Below, one piece after another: positions 1 through 11,899 of a DNA stretch of 64,000 bases. Below the pieces are notes generated by a model, which saw nothing but the letters and a program-made list of their open reading frames with translations, had not been told where the DNA came from and did no database searches. Where the stretch lies: contig JANBPK010001482.1 of NCBI GenBank assembly GCA_027579435.1, positions 1 through 64,000 on the forward strand, written 5' to 3'. The position numbers and the translations under genes are program-made. This DNA comes from Candolleomyces eurysporus. Lineage: Eukaryota > Basidiomycota > Agaricomycetes > Agaricales > Psathyrellaceae. How positions within the stretch are numbered: position 1 is the first letter of the stretch; each line of letters starts with the position of its first letter.

Positions 1-2040
1 CTTGCGTTTATCGAATCGTTCTTGCGTTAAAGTTGCTTGAGACCGTGTTCTCTGTTCGTGAAGTTATCCGTCGTATCTCGAACCCTACCGTGTGTTAGCG
101 AAGTCACTTCGTGAAGCATTTCTATCGTTGCTGGTTGAGCCTTAGCTCCCCCTCGAACTTGCGATTGTACAAGAAGAGTTCTAGAAGCCTCTGTCGACTA
201 GACTTAGAGCTTTTACCTATACCCCTTGCCCGCCTTTATCTTCACGAAGGTATTTGGTGTGTTGTGTTGTTGTGGTTGTGTGTGTGTGTTTGAGTTCTAT
301 AGTTTTGTTGGTTAGAGAGCCCTAGTTCGCTACCTGCACATCAGCGCTTCTTCCTGGCAGCCATGCAAAAATGAATGGTTATCAAGTATATTCAGTTTGT
401 CACGGTCAAGGTTTTCGGGGATGGAAATAAGGCTCAAGAACGAGGGACGACGGTGGGGGGGGCAAGAATGTAAGCGTGTTGATTCAACTGGGGAAAGCTA
501 CAAAGAGCTAGCTACTAGATATATGCTGGGAGCTCCAACCCGGAGCTTGACTCGCGCACGGACTCGCGACGGACCAACGGACTTAACCATCACACAGATG
601 TACACTATTTACATTGGCAAGCAGAATACCAGGGCCGCACACAATTGAGAGAAATATGCGCACGATCTACGATGCCATCCTTCCAAACATATCACATACC
701 AGCTCAGCCATACCAAGTACAAGACTCATTGCTAAAATTAACGACGATTGCACAACATACTCGAGCAGAGCGTCAGTCAATAAATCAAGGGGTACAATAG
801 ACCACGCACCAGTACAAGTCCTCCTGACTCTACCTCCCTGCCGTACAATCGCTAGGGCCAGAGTTTTGATGCAGGCTTTGAGCGTCGCTGAGGTTGAGGA
901 GCAATGAGGTTGGGGAGCGGGAGGGAATGTNGGGGGGACAGGGCATCGAAGAAAGGAGGAAGTAAGAGGAAGGAGATGGGGGGGGCGGGAAGAAAGAATC
1001 GATGTGGTGGAGAATGAAACGGCCTTGACTTATCATGGGGAGGCGCAATCCATGCAATTAGTGATGGACCATTAAGTAAGCGAACAGCCACTCAAAAAGT
1101 GCGAAATGCCTTGTCCCGGCGCAGATTCTAGCGACCGCGCTTTTTTTTCTCAGGTAGTAGTTCCCTCAAAATTTCGAGCCTTTTCTCGAGACATTGACAG
1201 GCTTTTGAGCCTGTCAGGAGAGTGAGTCCACCTGATATTGCAGGTTTCCGAGGCGCGAGCGCGTCGAGTCGGCTGATTAGTCATCAAATGACCGTGTTTT
1301 CGCGTCCATTACTTGTCCATCTTGCGAGCAAAATTTGGCAACATCCAGTGGTCGGATTACCCTGAAATTTGGTACATGCGTGTTTGAACGAATTCTCTCG
1401 GGTATGGTGAGATTGTAAACACTCTCATAGGTCTGCGAGCTAGGGCTACCGGATACAACACATTACTGAGTCCAATTGGCACGGGTTCAATCTCAAGAGC
1501 CCCAAGATTAAATTGAATTGACCCCAATTGTGCTTTATTTGGGCGGATACATCTCGCCAATCCTCTCAAAAATTGTTTTCACAGAAATCATACTCCCGGT
1601 ATAGTCCGACCAAACAAGGATAAACACATCACCGGTTGCAGAGATTGCGCCTCCCCACTTATCAACGCGACGTGTTTGTGACGTGACCGTGATGCATGTG
1701 ATTGTGACCAGAAGCTCCGGCGCACGGACCTATCACGGACCGGTGAATTATTTGTTCCGACAAGTGCAGTCCGACGCGACTTCCGTACCCAAGTTGTATG
1801 CGAGCGGAGGAGAGAACCAGAGGGTTCGGGAGCGAGCACACGGCAGACGACGCCATTTCAGTTCCGGGGCCTAAAATGGTAAATCGACGACCAAAAACCT
1901 TCAAAGACCTTTGATCCACCATATTGCTTGGCAAAGACCATTGAAATACCATCGTGAGCATGAGACGACCATTTGCTTTCCACCGCTCCCAGGACTAAAC
2001 CTTTCACTCACCATTTCGGCAGCTTTAAGGTCATCGATTG
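1..2040. other. No recognisable gene
   Basis: No reading frame here looks like a conserved protein, and the open frames are short and overlap on both strands. A GT-rich low-complexity tract lies at about 250-293. A single N at 931 precedes a run of six G. The stretch ends next to an LTR-like sequence. Confidence 0.5.
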
Positions 2041-2047
2041 CCGCCAT

Positions 2048-2330
2048 GCTGTTAAGAATGTTTAGTACTTAACTTTGGTGTATTCTCTTGAATACACGGG
2101 TTCCTTAACAATAGATTTTCGAGTATTCAAGTCTTAATTCGCTTTGAGAGTGAAGTAAATAGTTTACACAATATAAATCCTTCCTATGGACTCGTTTGAG
2201 TTAGCGTGATGCTTTAACTAACGAGTTTGTGTAGCGCGAAGCTATACACAACAGTGGGCAGGATATGAATGAATAAACTTGTCTATTTCATCTACATACA
2301 ACTCCAATTATATACTGTTCAAATCCTTAT
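2048..2330 (+). repeat. Possible LTR remnant
   Basis: The stretch begins TGTTAAGAATG, is AT-rich compared with its flanks, and has an AATAAA-type signal at about 2273 followed by a pyrimidine-rich tail. This is the usual look of a fungal LTR from TG to the polyadenylation region. I found no matching second LTR, no clear target-site duplication and no gag or pol frame. The word AATAGATTTTCGA recurs at about 2110 and 2639. It could equally be ordinary AT-rich intergenic DNA. Confidence 0.22.
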
Positions 2331-4570
2331 ATACTTGAAGGTAAAAGAAGAAAAAAGAAGGATCGAGAAAAGGGAAGAAGGAAGTCAACACTTCCAGATT
2401 GGGAAGAATACCTCGGAAGATATTGGAAAATTCGCGAAGCATCGCGAGGCAGTGCTGATCGGTTGTGAGCAGTAACCGGTCCGTTGGCCTCTTGTTGATC
2501 CGAGTTTTGTGCTTGGACTTCTGATTGCAAAGTCTTTTCCGCTACTTCGGAGTGATATGAGCAACTTAAAGGTCAAGTACACGTTATTTGAAGTACTAGT
2601 AATACACATCAATTGAATAGAAAGTTCCTACAAAGATTTAATAGATTTTCGAAGTTAAAATGTAAAAGGTAACACAGTTAATCTGAGAGAAAGGTAAATT
2701 GTATGTCTCCAATGAAGGAGAGTTTGCTTAAAAGAAAGGAGAGAAAAGACAGGGATTTGAAGTATACCATAACACACGGCTGTTGTTGGGAAACCATACT
2801 CGACATTTGAATCAATCATTGTTGAACCCATTGTTCACCAATATGGGATTGCCCTACCAAACCCATTGTCCAGCGCCAACCCCCGGTGAGCTCAACATCA
2901 GCCGATACCAACGTGCCCGACGCGATTGCCCAGAATGAGCGGGCACAAACCTTCGTCCCGATGCTGTCATTGATTGAACAATTCAGGGTCTGAAACTGCC
3001 ACACTGGGGAGTGAAAATATCCCTGGCACAGAATTCAGGAGACGAGAAAAGAACACGACCATCCCCATCGCGAACTCCAAAAGGTCTAGGAATTGAGTAG
3101 TATCTTCGGTCGTCCACTTGCTGTTGATCCGCCATGTTCCTCGATTCTAACACCCTCGATAGATCAGTGCCGAGGGACACCCCGCCCAAAAAGCAATGTC
3201 CCAGGGTGATCCGTTGAGTGGCATCGTAGCAGGTCGATTTCTATGTGTCCGGGGTAACAAAGGAAATCGGAAACATAAAAACCGACCTGCCATGGTTCCC
3301 TACTAATGCCACACCTTGAGACATCGAATTTTGGGTGGTGGGATGACTACTTGCAAAATGATCCGGTCTGCCAGAAGCGCCAGGTATACAACTGCGTAAC
3401 AGCTTTGCCACTCTGATAGGCCTGATAGCGATGCCGCTACCCACAAATAGCCCTCTCGGGCAGACCTGGACGCCGGCTCAAATAAAAGGCCAACTCATGG
3501 CCAGATACCAGCATGAGATGCCATCACCCTGAATGTTCGTGAAATTCTTAAATATCTGGTGGTGAAGCTCGAAAACAATGATATACCTCGCTGCCGCCAG
3601 GGCCATGGATTTGGTTCCCGTTGATGATACTGAGCGGAGAAGCACAGCCCCAGGGTACCGCCGTAAAAATCTCGTGTTGCGTTTTGCGAAACCAAGTCAG
3701 ATTGTTCTAGTGTCGGTTGGATGCTCGTTGCGTGGTTCTCAGGTAAAAGCTATTATCATTACCCACACCCGCTGAACAAAAAAAATATGTCGCATCAAAT
3801 TGACGGCGGGAACTCAGAACCTACTGATAGTTCCGACTTGCTTGTCACACTCCCAGCGCGACCAAAATCCGAATTCTATACCTTCCCCTTCTTCAAGTGG
3901 AATAAATGCCCAGAAAACACAGATATTGGGCTGCTCCGATTGAAGGGTGTTCCGGAGATCTGGGTAATGACAGTTTCGGCCGGGAGCGTATGCGTCTTGC
4001 AACGTCGGTTGCTTTTAATCTGGCCGAATAAGGTTCGCAGCGTGGACACCGCGATTTGCTGGAGGCAAGGACTTGGTTGAACTGAGGGCAGTGTCTTGCA
4101 ATCGACGATCGTCATCGAAATTCCTTGCGAGAAAACAGCTGCTCTTGCTGCGAGGCGATGAGATACTCGTCAGCAGTCGTGTTTAGTTCGTTGCCTGTGC
4201 GGATCCCTGGGTCTGCTGCGGGAGGCGTCGAGGAAGCGAGGACTAGAAATGGAGACTATCGATTCCGGATGATGGCTGGCTCTGCTTACAATCAATGTAT
4301 TTCTCCCTGCCCTGTAGTTCCAAGCCCGGGATCCTGAGTCTTCACAGAGAACTTGTCACCCGGGGATATTTAAGTAATCAACAAAGGTGAGTCAATCGAT
4401 AAGAATAGAGTGATATTATTTGGAAAAGACAAGTGAGTGGATGTAACGGCACTCTGATGTTTTGGTCTGACCGCCGCCTCTGCCAGGAGAATCGTCGCTT
4501 ATCTGCGCTTCCAGTCGATGGGAGACCTTTCGATGAGCTGATCAGTGATTATATAACCTGATCAGAAATC
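2331..4570. other. Degenerate or non-coding stretch
   Basis: Short frames occur on both strands, for example minus 2983-3189, minus 3241-3444 and overlapping plus/minus frames at 3720-4115. None carries a motif I recognise and none joins into a spliced gene with its neighbours. It may hold decayed genes. I assign no function. Confidence 0.4.
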
Positions 4571-4602
4571 CGTTTTTTTTAGTGATGTACAAGCTTAGCT
4601 TG

Positions 4603-4619
4603 GTGCGCCTTCGGCGCAC
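4603..4619 (-). repeat. Candidate Helitron 3' terminal hairpin
   Basis: The stem GTGCGCC pairs perfectly with GGCGCAC around a 3-nt loop. Reading the minus strand, the hairpin is followed by CAAG and then CTAA (plus-strand TTAG at 4595-4598). A second CTAA lies at 4579-4582, next to a T8 run on the plus strand. Either could be the element end. Helitrons normally end CTRR a short way after a hairpin and insert before T, which the first site does not satisfy exactly. Confidence 0.5.
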
Positions 4620-4779
4620 GGTGGGGGCTTCGCAAAATATATTCACAATTAAAAATGATAAATATATATTTCTAAAGACTACTGTTGTTTTGCACTGGAT
4701 GCACTTACCAACACTCAATAAAAAGTATTAATTCTATTGCCATCATTATAGTACTTCTGCCAGATGAACTGAATTAATT

Positions 4780-6775
4780 GTAGTACGATCATAATTCTAG
4801 GACCCAATGTGTAACATGACAGAGCAACATACAGCTGTCCATGAGCAATGCTGGACCTCATAGACCAATTTCAACATGCTTTACTGATTGCCTGTGACCT
4901 GTTGATAGTCATTGCAAAGCAAAGGCAAACAGGAATCTGTCTTTGTTAGAGCACAAATGGCAGTTCTCCAGTTGAAAGCTCATGAATGATAGGTGGAATG
5001 AAAGCTTTTTCCCCATTGTATTGACTATTCATAACACAAATTTCAATGACACAATTGGATATCCTTGTGAGGATAGCCTTTTTCCCATTAAAAACCCTAT
5101 CTTTTGGGCTCATGTTCCAGCATATTATAATCGGAGATCCACCCTTCAAGCTTCACCTCAGAGACAGGAAGTCCAGATGGTTTGATAGAGCTGAACTACT
5201 TAATAGAGACCTGGAACTCTCTCATTCTAGAAGTTCTGGAGTGTTTTGACTTGGGTGTGGGGAGTGCACTGACTCTGTACAAAGAAACAGTACTACTATT
5301 TTTCTTGGCTTAATTAGCTGACCCCATTGCCCTTTCAGGACCCTTGCCTTTCTTTCATGGTTGTTTTTCTCTTTTGACTGTTCTCAAATATTTGTAGAGT
5401 ATTGCAATTGCATGGTGTGGTCTGGTTGGACCTCCACTTTTTTTGTACACCAATTGTGTACACACTTGACAGACTATTTTAAATATGCAGAGTATAAATT
5501 TACTGGGAGATGGGACCTTTTCATCTTCATTCATTTGGACTCAAGCAGTTGCTTCAAATCTGCAGTGGTTTTAATATAATTCATCTTGCATTTTGTTGTT
5601 GTTGCTCTTGTCTTCACTTAGACTGTATTACATTTGTCCTGCCTCCTCACATCCAGAGCAATCAGGTACTGAGCTGCCACTGTCTTCAGCCCCTCAACCC
5701 TCACTTACTTTTCTACAAATACTGAACCCACACTCCCAGACAGATAGATTGTTATTCTTGAGCCTTTGCCACCAAGCTTTTGCAGTAATGGTGAGCTGTA
5801 AGCTCTGCTGCTCAGTCCAGTATGTTTCTCATGCACATTATCCTTCTGTTCTGCACATCGCCATTGTTTACCTTCGGAGCCAAGTGCCCAAAGCGCTTAA
5901 TGGAGTGCCATAAAGCCTACATGAGCCAAATGCCTCAGGGAACTGCTATGTGAAGCATTAGCCTGTTAACCACAGGTTGAGAATGGTATGTTTCATAAAG
6001 AATTGGCTATTGCTATTTGCAGTCTGAGGGTTTAATTTATATAAGCCAGGGTGAATTGTGGTGATAAAACCCAATTGTATTGCCCAGAGTGCATTTCATA
6101 GTCTCAGGAAGAAAGACAAACTGTTCATTAATCTCCAGTGAGAGGTGGCTTTCAATGTTCAACATCTAAAAGCTGTGTTTCAAATTCACATTCTTTCTGC
6201 AAGGCATTGTCTAATTGCATATTTTGTGTAAGCTTGAGAGCTTCAGCATAGTGCTGGAACTTGGACTAATTGATGCAGAGTGCAACAGTCTCTTCTCTGC
6301 CTCATTTCAGAATGACTGGCAGAATCTGCTGGGAATCACTACCAAAGTCAATAGTGATACCACCAAAAGGCAGGTTGCTTTCATGGATATCAAGGCTAGG
6401 ATCAACTGCCTCTTGACATGGCTTTCTGTGCATTAGAACTTCATCCCAAATCATTAGATTAATTTCCTTCATTAAATCAGCCAGGAGAGTATTCTGTGTT
6501 TTACTATCAAATATTTCAATGGGAGTTTTAAACATTGAATTAGATGTATGTCCACTTGGTAGTAGCAAAGAAGCAATTCCAGACAATGCTGCACATAGAA
6601 AAATCTTTCCTTGCCCTTGGAGATAGTAGCAGAGAGTTTGTATACAAATGTCTTTGGTCTCTGTAAAACCATTTAAAAAATAGAGAAATGGCATTCACTC
6701 TAAGATTACTGTACTGATTGTGTTGAAAGGCACTCCTTTGCTCTTCATTAAGCTGGGGAATAGCTTCAATTGAGA
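4780..6775 (-). pseudogene. Helitron Pif1-like helicase relic
   Basis: Read on the minus strand, successive pieces match a Helitron helicase in order. An LNEEQRSAF segment lies near 6760. A damaged Walker A region follows at about 6660, where the expected GGTGKT has decayed to GFTETK. Next come GKIFLCAALSGIASLLL, Walker B IWDE, and PFGG with a DSQQILPV segment (6302-6600). An LTQNMQL piece ending LLDV lies near 6150-6220. The C-terminal SPIIICWNMSPKD and NGKKAILTR segment is at 4946-5149, and a QSVKHVEIGL piece near 4870. Several in-frame stops and frame changes separate the pieces, so no intact protein is made. In an active Helitron this ATPase unwinds DNA during rolling-circle transposition. 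Confidence 0.83.
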
Positions 6776-7090
6776 CTGCTTAACATCAGAAATAGGGTGA
6801 AGAGACTGGCTTGGAGTCCTCCTTAGTTGAGGACTTGACAGAATTTAATTAGAATACTGCCTGACCTGCTCTGTATTACAATTTCTAGGTTCAGGATTAT
6901 CACAGTCCTTTATTATTGCAAAAAATAACATAGTACATGCATAGGCTGGTCTATGATNAAAGGGTAGATGGAAAATTAATAAGAATCAATGCTAAAGATG
7001 GAACTACAGTTCAAATAGGACATAATGAATGTAATAATACAATATAAATGCCAAAAATGATAATTACAGGTCTAATTACCACAATTTGAG

Positions 7091-7429
7091 GCTCGAAAAG
7101 CATAGGGAAAGGTCAATGGTAAGCGTCTTTCAACACAGTGGTGGTGGTGTAGGTCAGAATAGCAAAGGTTACATGTGAGAGTGTGTTTTTGGGTATTGCT
7201 GAAGCAGCTGACCATGGACGCAGGCGCGGGATGGATTTCTCTTTTTGGAGGGCAGAAAGCTTAGTCAGAAATTACGTAAATATTAGTCAGCGAATCCGTT
7301 GTGTTTTCATGTATAGGATGTGTCAACGCAATGACCGTTCCATATCTACATGAAATGCTGTGTATCTTCCAGAACCTCTCAAGGTGAAAGATGAACTTGT
7401 CAAGGGGTTTTTGCTGATGGTATTACGGG
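7091..7429. other. Intergenic junction beside Helitron
   Basis: No gene is visible. This is the stretch between the AT-rich element and the duplicated NACHT/ThDP block. The exact right end of the Helitron and the left end of the duplication both fall in or near it. Confidence 0.4.
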
Positions 7430-7672
7430 GTAGCAGCAGATGCCTACAGCCATGACCTCCATTGCTAGTAGCATTATTGTGCCAGTCGCCCTGTTGAAAG
7501 TCTTGGGAGTCGCCTGGATTGGGCCCGCCCGTCAGGACCTGGTCTCCACGATTGCTTCCTAGAGCGTTGAAGCTCGTCAGCGCTTCCGTTCTTGGTTTGG
7601 AAGCAGACTACTCACCACCAACGCTGGAATGGTATTGATTAAAGCCTGGGTTGAAATTCGACGTCGACATGG
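7430..7672 (-). pseudogene. NACHT gene 5' exon relic (NACHT-A)
   Basis: The minus strand starts MSTSNFNPGFNQYHSSVGGE at 7672, nearly the same as the start at 11593 upstream of NACHT-B (MSTSNFDPGYNRYHSSIGGE). Similarity continues to about 7430 through a stretch resembling GDSQDPQQSDQHD. In this copy the frame stops right after GGE, where the DNA reads gtgagtag; this may be a splice donor. No NACHT domain follows, because the neighbouring DNA is Helitron-like. It is the left part of a duplicated segment that matches 11340-12285. Confidence 0.6.
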
Positions 7673-7684
7673 TGGTGGTACAAA

Positions 7685-7703
7685 AGAGAGAGAGAGAGAG
7701 AGG
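7685..7703. repeat. GA dinucleotide microsatellite
   Basis: An uninterrupted run of about nine AG/GA units lies just upstream of the start of the NACHT relic. The equivalent place in the second copy (about 11605) lacks the run, so it expanded after the duplication. Confidence 0.9.
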
Positions 7704-8008
7704 GCAACAGCTGTTGATATCGATGAATGGACTTCACACCCTCTACGGCTTTCGTGGCTGTGAAGATGACGACGAGTCCTCGAGGTCCCGGCACTTAACG
7801 TCAACGTGCAAGGTCCAACCTGCTCTGTTATAACGGGCCGAATCACGATACACACTGTGTCAGAACAGAAAAAAAAATAGTATTTCACGAACGGCCTCAG
7901 CACCCAGGCGTAGAGAGGTTTCGTTGACTCTAAACATCTTGCCGTCGGCTGACCTACAATCTCATCAATCGAGTAGTATCTGATTATCTAGGCATGAATC
8001 ACTGCCTA

Positions 8009-8450
8009 CTATATCCCCTCCAAGACGCAATCCAAAACAGAACTTCTCCTCTCCTCCAAAACCTTTCTGATCCCTTCTTCAATCGCATGTTCCAACACAC
8101 CCTTTCCTCCGTCCCAATCCGTCTTTGCGCACTCTCCGTTCCCTCCAACCAATTTCTCAGTCTCCCCGTCCACCGTGGAATTTGTAGTCGCCGTCACTGT
8201 CGGAGCCTTAGCACTAACATCCCCACCAACATTCATACCCCGAACCCATCCCGCGCTCGCAGCCGACGCAATACCCGCATAGTCTGGTGGGCGAGGTCCG
8301 AACCCGGTCGTGAGTCTGTCACCTGGTATGTTGGCGAGTGCGTACTCAGCCGTTCCTCCTACATTTCTATTGGCAGTCTGAAAGTTGTGGTACATTGATC
8401 GCTTTTGGAGTTAACGGCTTGCTGACGCTCGAGATCTGCCAGGAGCGCAG
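8009..8450 (-). pseudogene. Gutted ThDP-enzyme gene fragment
   Basis: The frame 8009-8395 on the minus strand is almost identical to the last exon of the intact ThDP gene (11900-12280). It shares NIPGDRLTTGFGP, KLVGGNGECAK and the C-terminus ERRSxVLDCVLEGI. Immediately beyond it, 8418-8450 matches instead the start of that gene near 14379-14412 (the LADLERQ coding region). The whole ThDP-binding centre is missing, so a large internal deletion joined the two ends. It cannot make an active enzyme. No start of its own is obvious. Confidence 0.78.
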
Positions 8451-8627
8451 CTGGAAGAAGTCATGGATTTAGCTAAACAAATCCGGAAGCCGAGGAGTTG
8501 GTTTGGAGTTGGCCTGCACTTGATTTTGCGAAACCGGTACACTCTAATAAGCTTGATGAGCCACGCGCTGAACAGTATTGGTAAGAAAACCTTTATGAGT
8601 TCATCTACTCTACGTTTGAGTACCGTA

Positions 8628-10913
8628 CTACCTGGTCATATAGAACGCTGCACCCGCATTGTCTCGGATCAAAGCAATGAGAGCACAATATCGCCGGTAC
8701 CCTTCATCATTGTCATAGAGCGCGTTTTCCTCTTCCTCCTGTGAAATTTCTTCAACATCGGCCATAAGGCTGTCAAACAGGTCCCATGATGCCTGTCGGA
8801 GACTCTTTAGCGCGTGGACAACACTGTCGGAATCCCGGCCCTCAGGACGGCTTGATAGCTTCCAGAGATGCTCATACACTGCTTCAGGAAAGTAAGTACA
8901 CCATGGATTGGCGATGAGGGTACGCCTCTGAAGCACGTGGAGAACTGCCGCTTCATGGGAAGTCACAACATGCGAAATGGCACGCTGGACCAAAGTGTTG
9001 GATTCATAAATCCCTGATTGGGCCCCGGCAATGATGTGATTGGTATCATCGTCATTGCAGAGGCAACTCGATACCTTCAGCGTCCATCGGAAAGCAAAAT
9101 CAAGAGTGAAGGTATGGATAAAACAGGCCGTAAGGTCGATGTTCAGCAGCTTCTGGCACATCTCTGCAACATCAGCGCGATGTTCGGCTGTGTCAGGTCG
9201 CCTATGTTCGGGAAGTGAGCTCCATTCGGAGAATAACGTCGACCAAGAGACCAGAGCAAACCGAACGTGGTCTTCATCCACTTTGCTACGCAATCTAATG
9301 AGGGATAAGGAATGCAGACATCCCCGTAGCAGTCGTCTGGCTCCTTTCTCCTGATCGATACGAAATTCATGCGAGGTGCGGGGATCGAATAGAAATTCGT
9401 GGAACGATCGATGGATGAAAAAACGGACCATGGGCTCGCCACTGCTGCTTGAAGAGCAGAGCACCGCATGGAGACCCCTAATGGCCTTCATGCCTGCACC
9501 TGGCACTCGACCAGCAAAATGATCGAAAATACCGACAGCCTGGTGTATCCCAATACCGGGACCAAAATACATGGACCCCTCACAAATCTCCTCGAGGACA
9601 TCTATCATCACTGAGCGATTCCCCTCGGGGCAAGATCGCAAGATCTGTCGGTAAAGCTCGTAGAGTGAGGAGAACGGTGCCGAGTGGGCGAGGTCGGGGT
9701 TGGAATTCGAATAATCGTTCAGTGTGTTCTCGAGGCGTGTTCGAGGATCATCATAAGGACAGTCGATATGTCTGATAACGGTGGAAGCGTAGAGCATGTG
9801 CCCGTTGGCCCTCCGCACCAAACGCGTCACTAAACCCTCTTCGCCCAGGCCGAGGCGAGATAGTTCAGCCTTGACATATGTCTCGACGTCCTTCAGATGA
9901 TCCCCAACCTCATACAAGTCCACGTGCTCCACCAGGTCCTTGAATGGGGTTGACTCGATGTGCTGCTTAATCCATGCTTCCGGCCTGCTGAGGATGAGGA
10001 AGGAAAGGGGAAGTTGATGTGAAGCGAGAGAGCGGATGAGGTCGAGGACCCGAATTTGGACGGTTTCCTGGTCTTCTGCATACTGCTTGTCGATTCGAGA
10101 CTCCCGATTCGAGTTGATACATTCATCGAGTCCATCGACGATGATCAACCGGTTAGGCATGTCCGTCGTATCTCCAAGCGCCTTGAAAGGCTCGATGATT
10201 AGTGTCTTCAGCTGAACCTCCAGAGCCTTGCGGAGAATTATAGGGTTTTGTTTGACGGCGTTTCCGATATGGGGAGCGAGCTCGGGAATGGAAACGAAAA
10301 GCTGGTAAGCCAGGGTAATGATGAAACGTGCCGGACTGTTGCGCTCCGTGGACGTCCTCCAAAAAAAAAAACGTGGCCCCGAGAGGGCTGAAATTCAGCT
10401 CCCTCAGCTTCTCCTCCAATTTCGCCGCCACCGTCCCGGCAATGGCAGTCTTTCCATATCCAGCCGGCGCATGAACCCACATGATAGGCTTCCCAGGGCC
10501 ATGTTGGTATCCGTACCAATCTAGGATACGATAGATCACAGCCTCGCGCGTTCCTGGGTGGCACAGTGGGGGAGGGAACCGTTCATCCGAGTCGTGCATT
10601 GCTCCAGTCGCAGCGTGTTCTTTCAGTGATTCGAGTACCGCCCCTACAGGCGCATGCCATTAAACGGATGTGATATGGAGAAGTGTACTGGTAGCGCACC
10701 GTTGACGTCTGAAATCTGAAAGTTCTGAACACCACCAAAGATATTACCATTGTATATCGGTCCTCGGCTCCTTTCCTGACGATACACGATTGAATACGGC
10801 GCAGAGCGGTGATTGACGGTGCGGCGCTCAGTGCGGAAGCACATACTGTTCGAAGATTGGATGCTCGCGTGGAGTATTGGACCACAAGTAGGGTCGAGGT
10901 GACGTTCTACCAT
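8628..10913 (-). CDS. NACHT NTPase, frameshifted (NACHT-B)
   Basis: This is a predicted STAND-type NTPase of the fungal NLR-like kind, probably a cytoplasmic sensor. Likely exons are 10700-10913 and 8628-10643, with a 56-nt phase-1 intron at the same place as in NACHT-C, -D, -E and -F. The first exon carries a diverged motif, RGPIYNGNIFGGVQ. The long exon has the conserved MHDSDERFPPPLCHPGT entry, Walker A APAGYGKT, Walker B IIVDGLDEC, the sensor-like ILSRPE and the HRSFHEFL helix. At 10361-10371 an A11 tract replaces the 10-nt sequence coding FFFW in the paralogs, and the extra base shifts the frame. Without it the exons total 2229 nt, or 742 residues. Upstream ATGs leave the N-terminus open. 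It is either a young pseudogene or a homopolymer sequencing error. Confidence 0.82.
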
Positions 10914-10973
10914 CGTGTCCCTGTCAGAGCCAATCTGATATAACACAGAGCGTCAAAATCACTCACGGTCAAA

Positions 10974-11593
10974 GTCCTCGAGACCCTGGGCTGCATCAAG
11001 GGAATCATTGGGTGAGTTATGTTGAGACAACTTCAGGGCTGAGGTCGACGCATTGATAAGGGGTTGGGATTGCGAGGCTACCAAAATAATGTTACTTCCA
11101 TTGCCACTCGAGCTCTGGCATGAGAGCGCTACCTGCACTATCAGAGGAATTCACATCGTATACAGGTATATTCTGGGTGCCGAAGTCTTCCATAAATGCC
11201 TGTAGACCAATCACTGGCGACGCGACAGTAACCTGGGGCATCCAGGAAAAAGGTACCACTATGCTCTGTGTCAGGCCAGCTCGTACGCCAGTGCAACTTA
11301 AAACCTACCTTCAGTATCCAATCCGCTACAGCCGTACCCACCAACGTGGTACGTGGTATCGTCCCATCCATAGCCAAGTTGGTCACAGCCATACCTTCCA
11401 TCGCTGGCAGCATGATCGTGCTGATCGCTCTGTTGAGGGTCTTGAGAGTCGCCTGCATTGCCAGACCCTGCGGTCGGGACCCCGCTATCATCTCCTGGAG
11501 TGTTGATGCTGGTCAGCTCCAGGCTTGCGAAATGTTCACCACCAATGCTGGAATGGTATCGATTATAGCCTGGGTCAAAATTCGACGTCGACA
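10974..11593 (-). CDS. Possible extra 5' exons of NACHT-B
   Basis: A frame starting MSTSNFDPGYNRYHSSIGGE at 11593 runs to about 11298 and ends at a good donor (gaag|gtaggt). A second open segment ends with LDAAQGLEDFD at about 10974, at the strong donor gtgagtg. The acceptor tgacag follows at about 10925, just before the NACHT-B first exon. This suggests a longer, spliced N-terminus for NACHT-B. I could not join all the segments in one frame, and the sequence has no recognised domain. It is rich in S, G, N and Q. Confidence 0.4.
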
Positions 11594-11899
11594 TGGTGAT
11601 GGTACATGCGAGAGATGAATCGCCTTCAGACCATTTACAGCTTTCGTGGCTGTGAAGATCACGACTCGGAGTTCCCAAGGTTCTGGTGCTTACCAAAGAT
11701 TCTATGTCATGTCCCAGGTCCAACCTGCCCTGTCATAACGCCCGGGATCATCATGTTCAGTGCGTCAGAACGATAAGAAAGTGTACTTCATGAGTGACAT
11801 CAGTACCAGGCGGAGAAATGCTTTGTTAACTTCGAGCAGCTTGGTGTCAGCTGACCTACATAGTACACTGGCATCGATCTAGGCATGAATCACCGCATA

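Larger units (their letters stand above)
4590..7090 (-). mobile_element. Degenerate Helitron transposon
   Basis: This AT-rich block differs in composition from its flanks. On the minus strand it encodes a broken Pif1-like helicase of the Helitron kind, ending about 170 nt before a perfect 7-bp hairpin. The hairpin is followed 4 nt later by CTAA on the minus strand, which fits a Helitron 3' end (hairpin then CTRR). No HUH Rep nickase is seen between the helicase start and the right flank, so the element appears truncated at its 5' end. The right border is estimated from the composition change and the start of NACHT-like DNA at about 7430. A single N lies at 6958. Confidence 0.72.

Noticed and set aside
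3721..4115. Overlapping open frames on both strands near 3.7-4.1 kb
   Set aside because: Neither strand shows a conserved motif or splice partners, so I cannot choose a gene.
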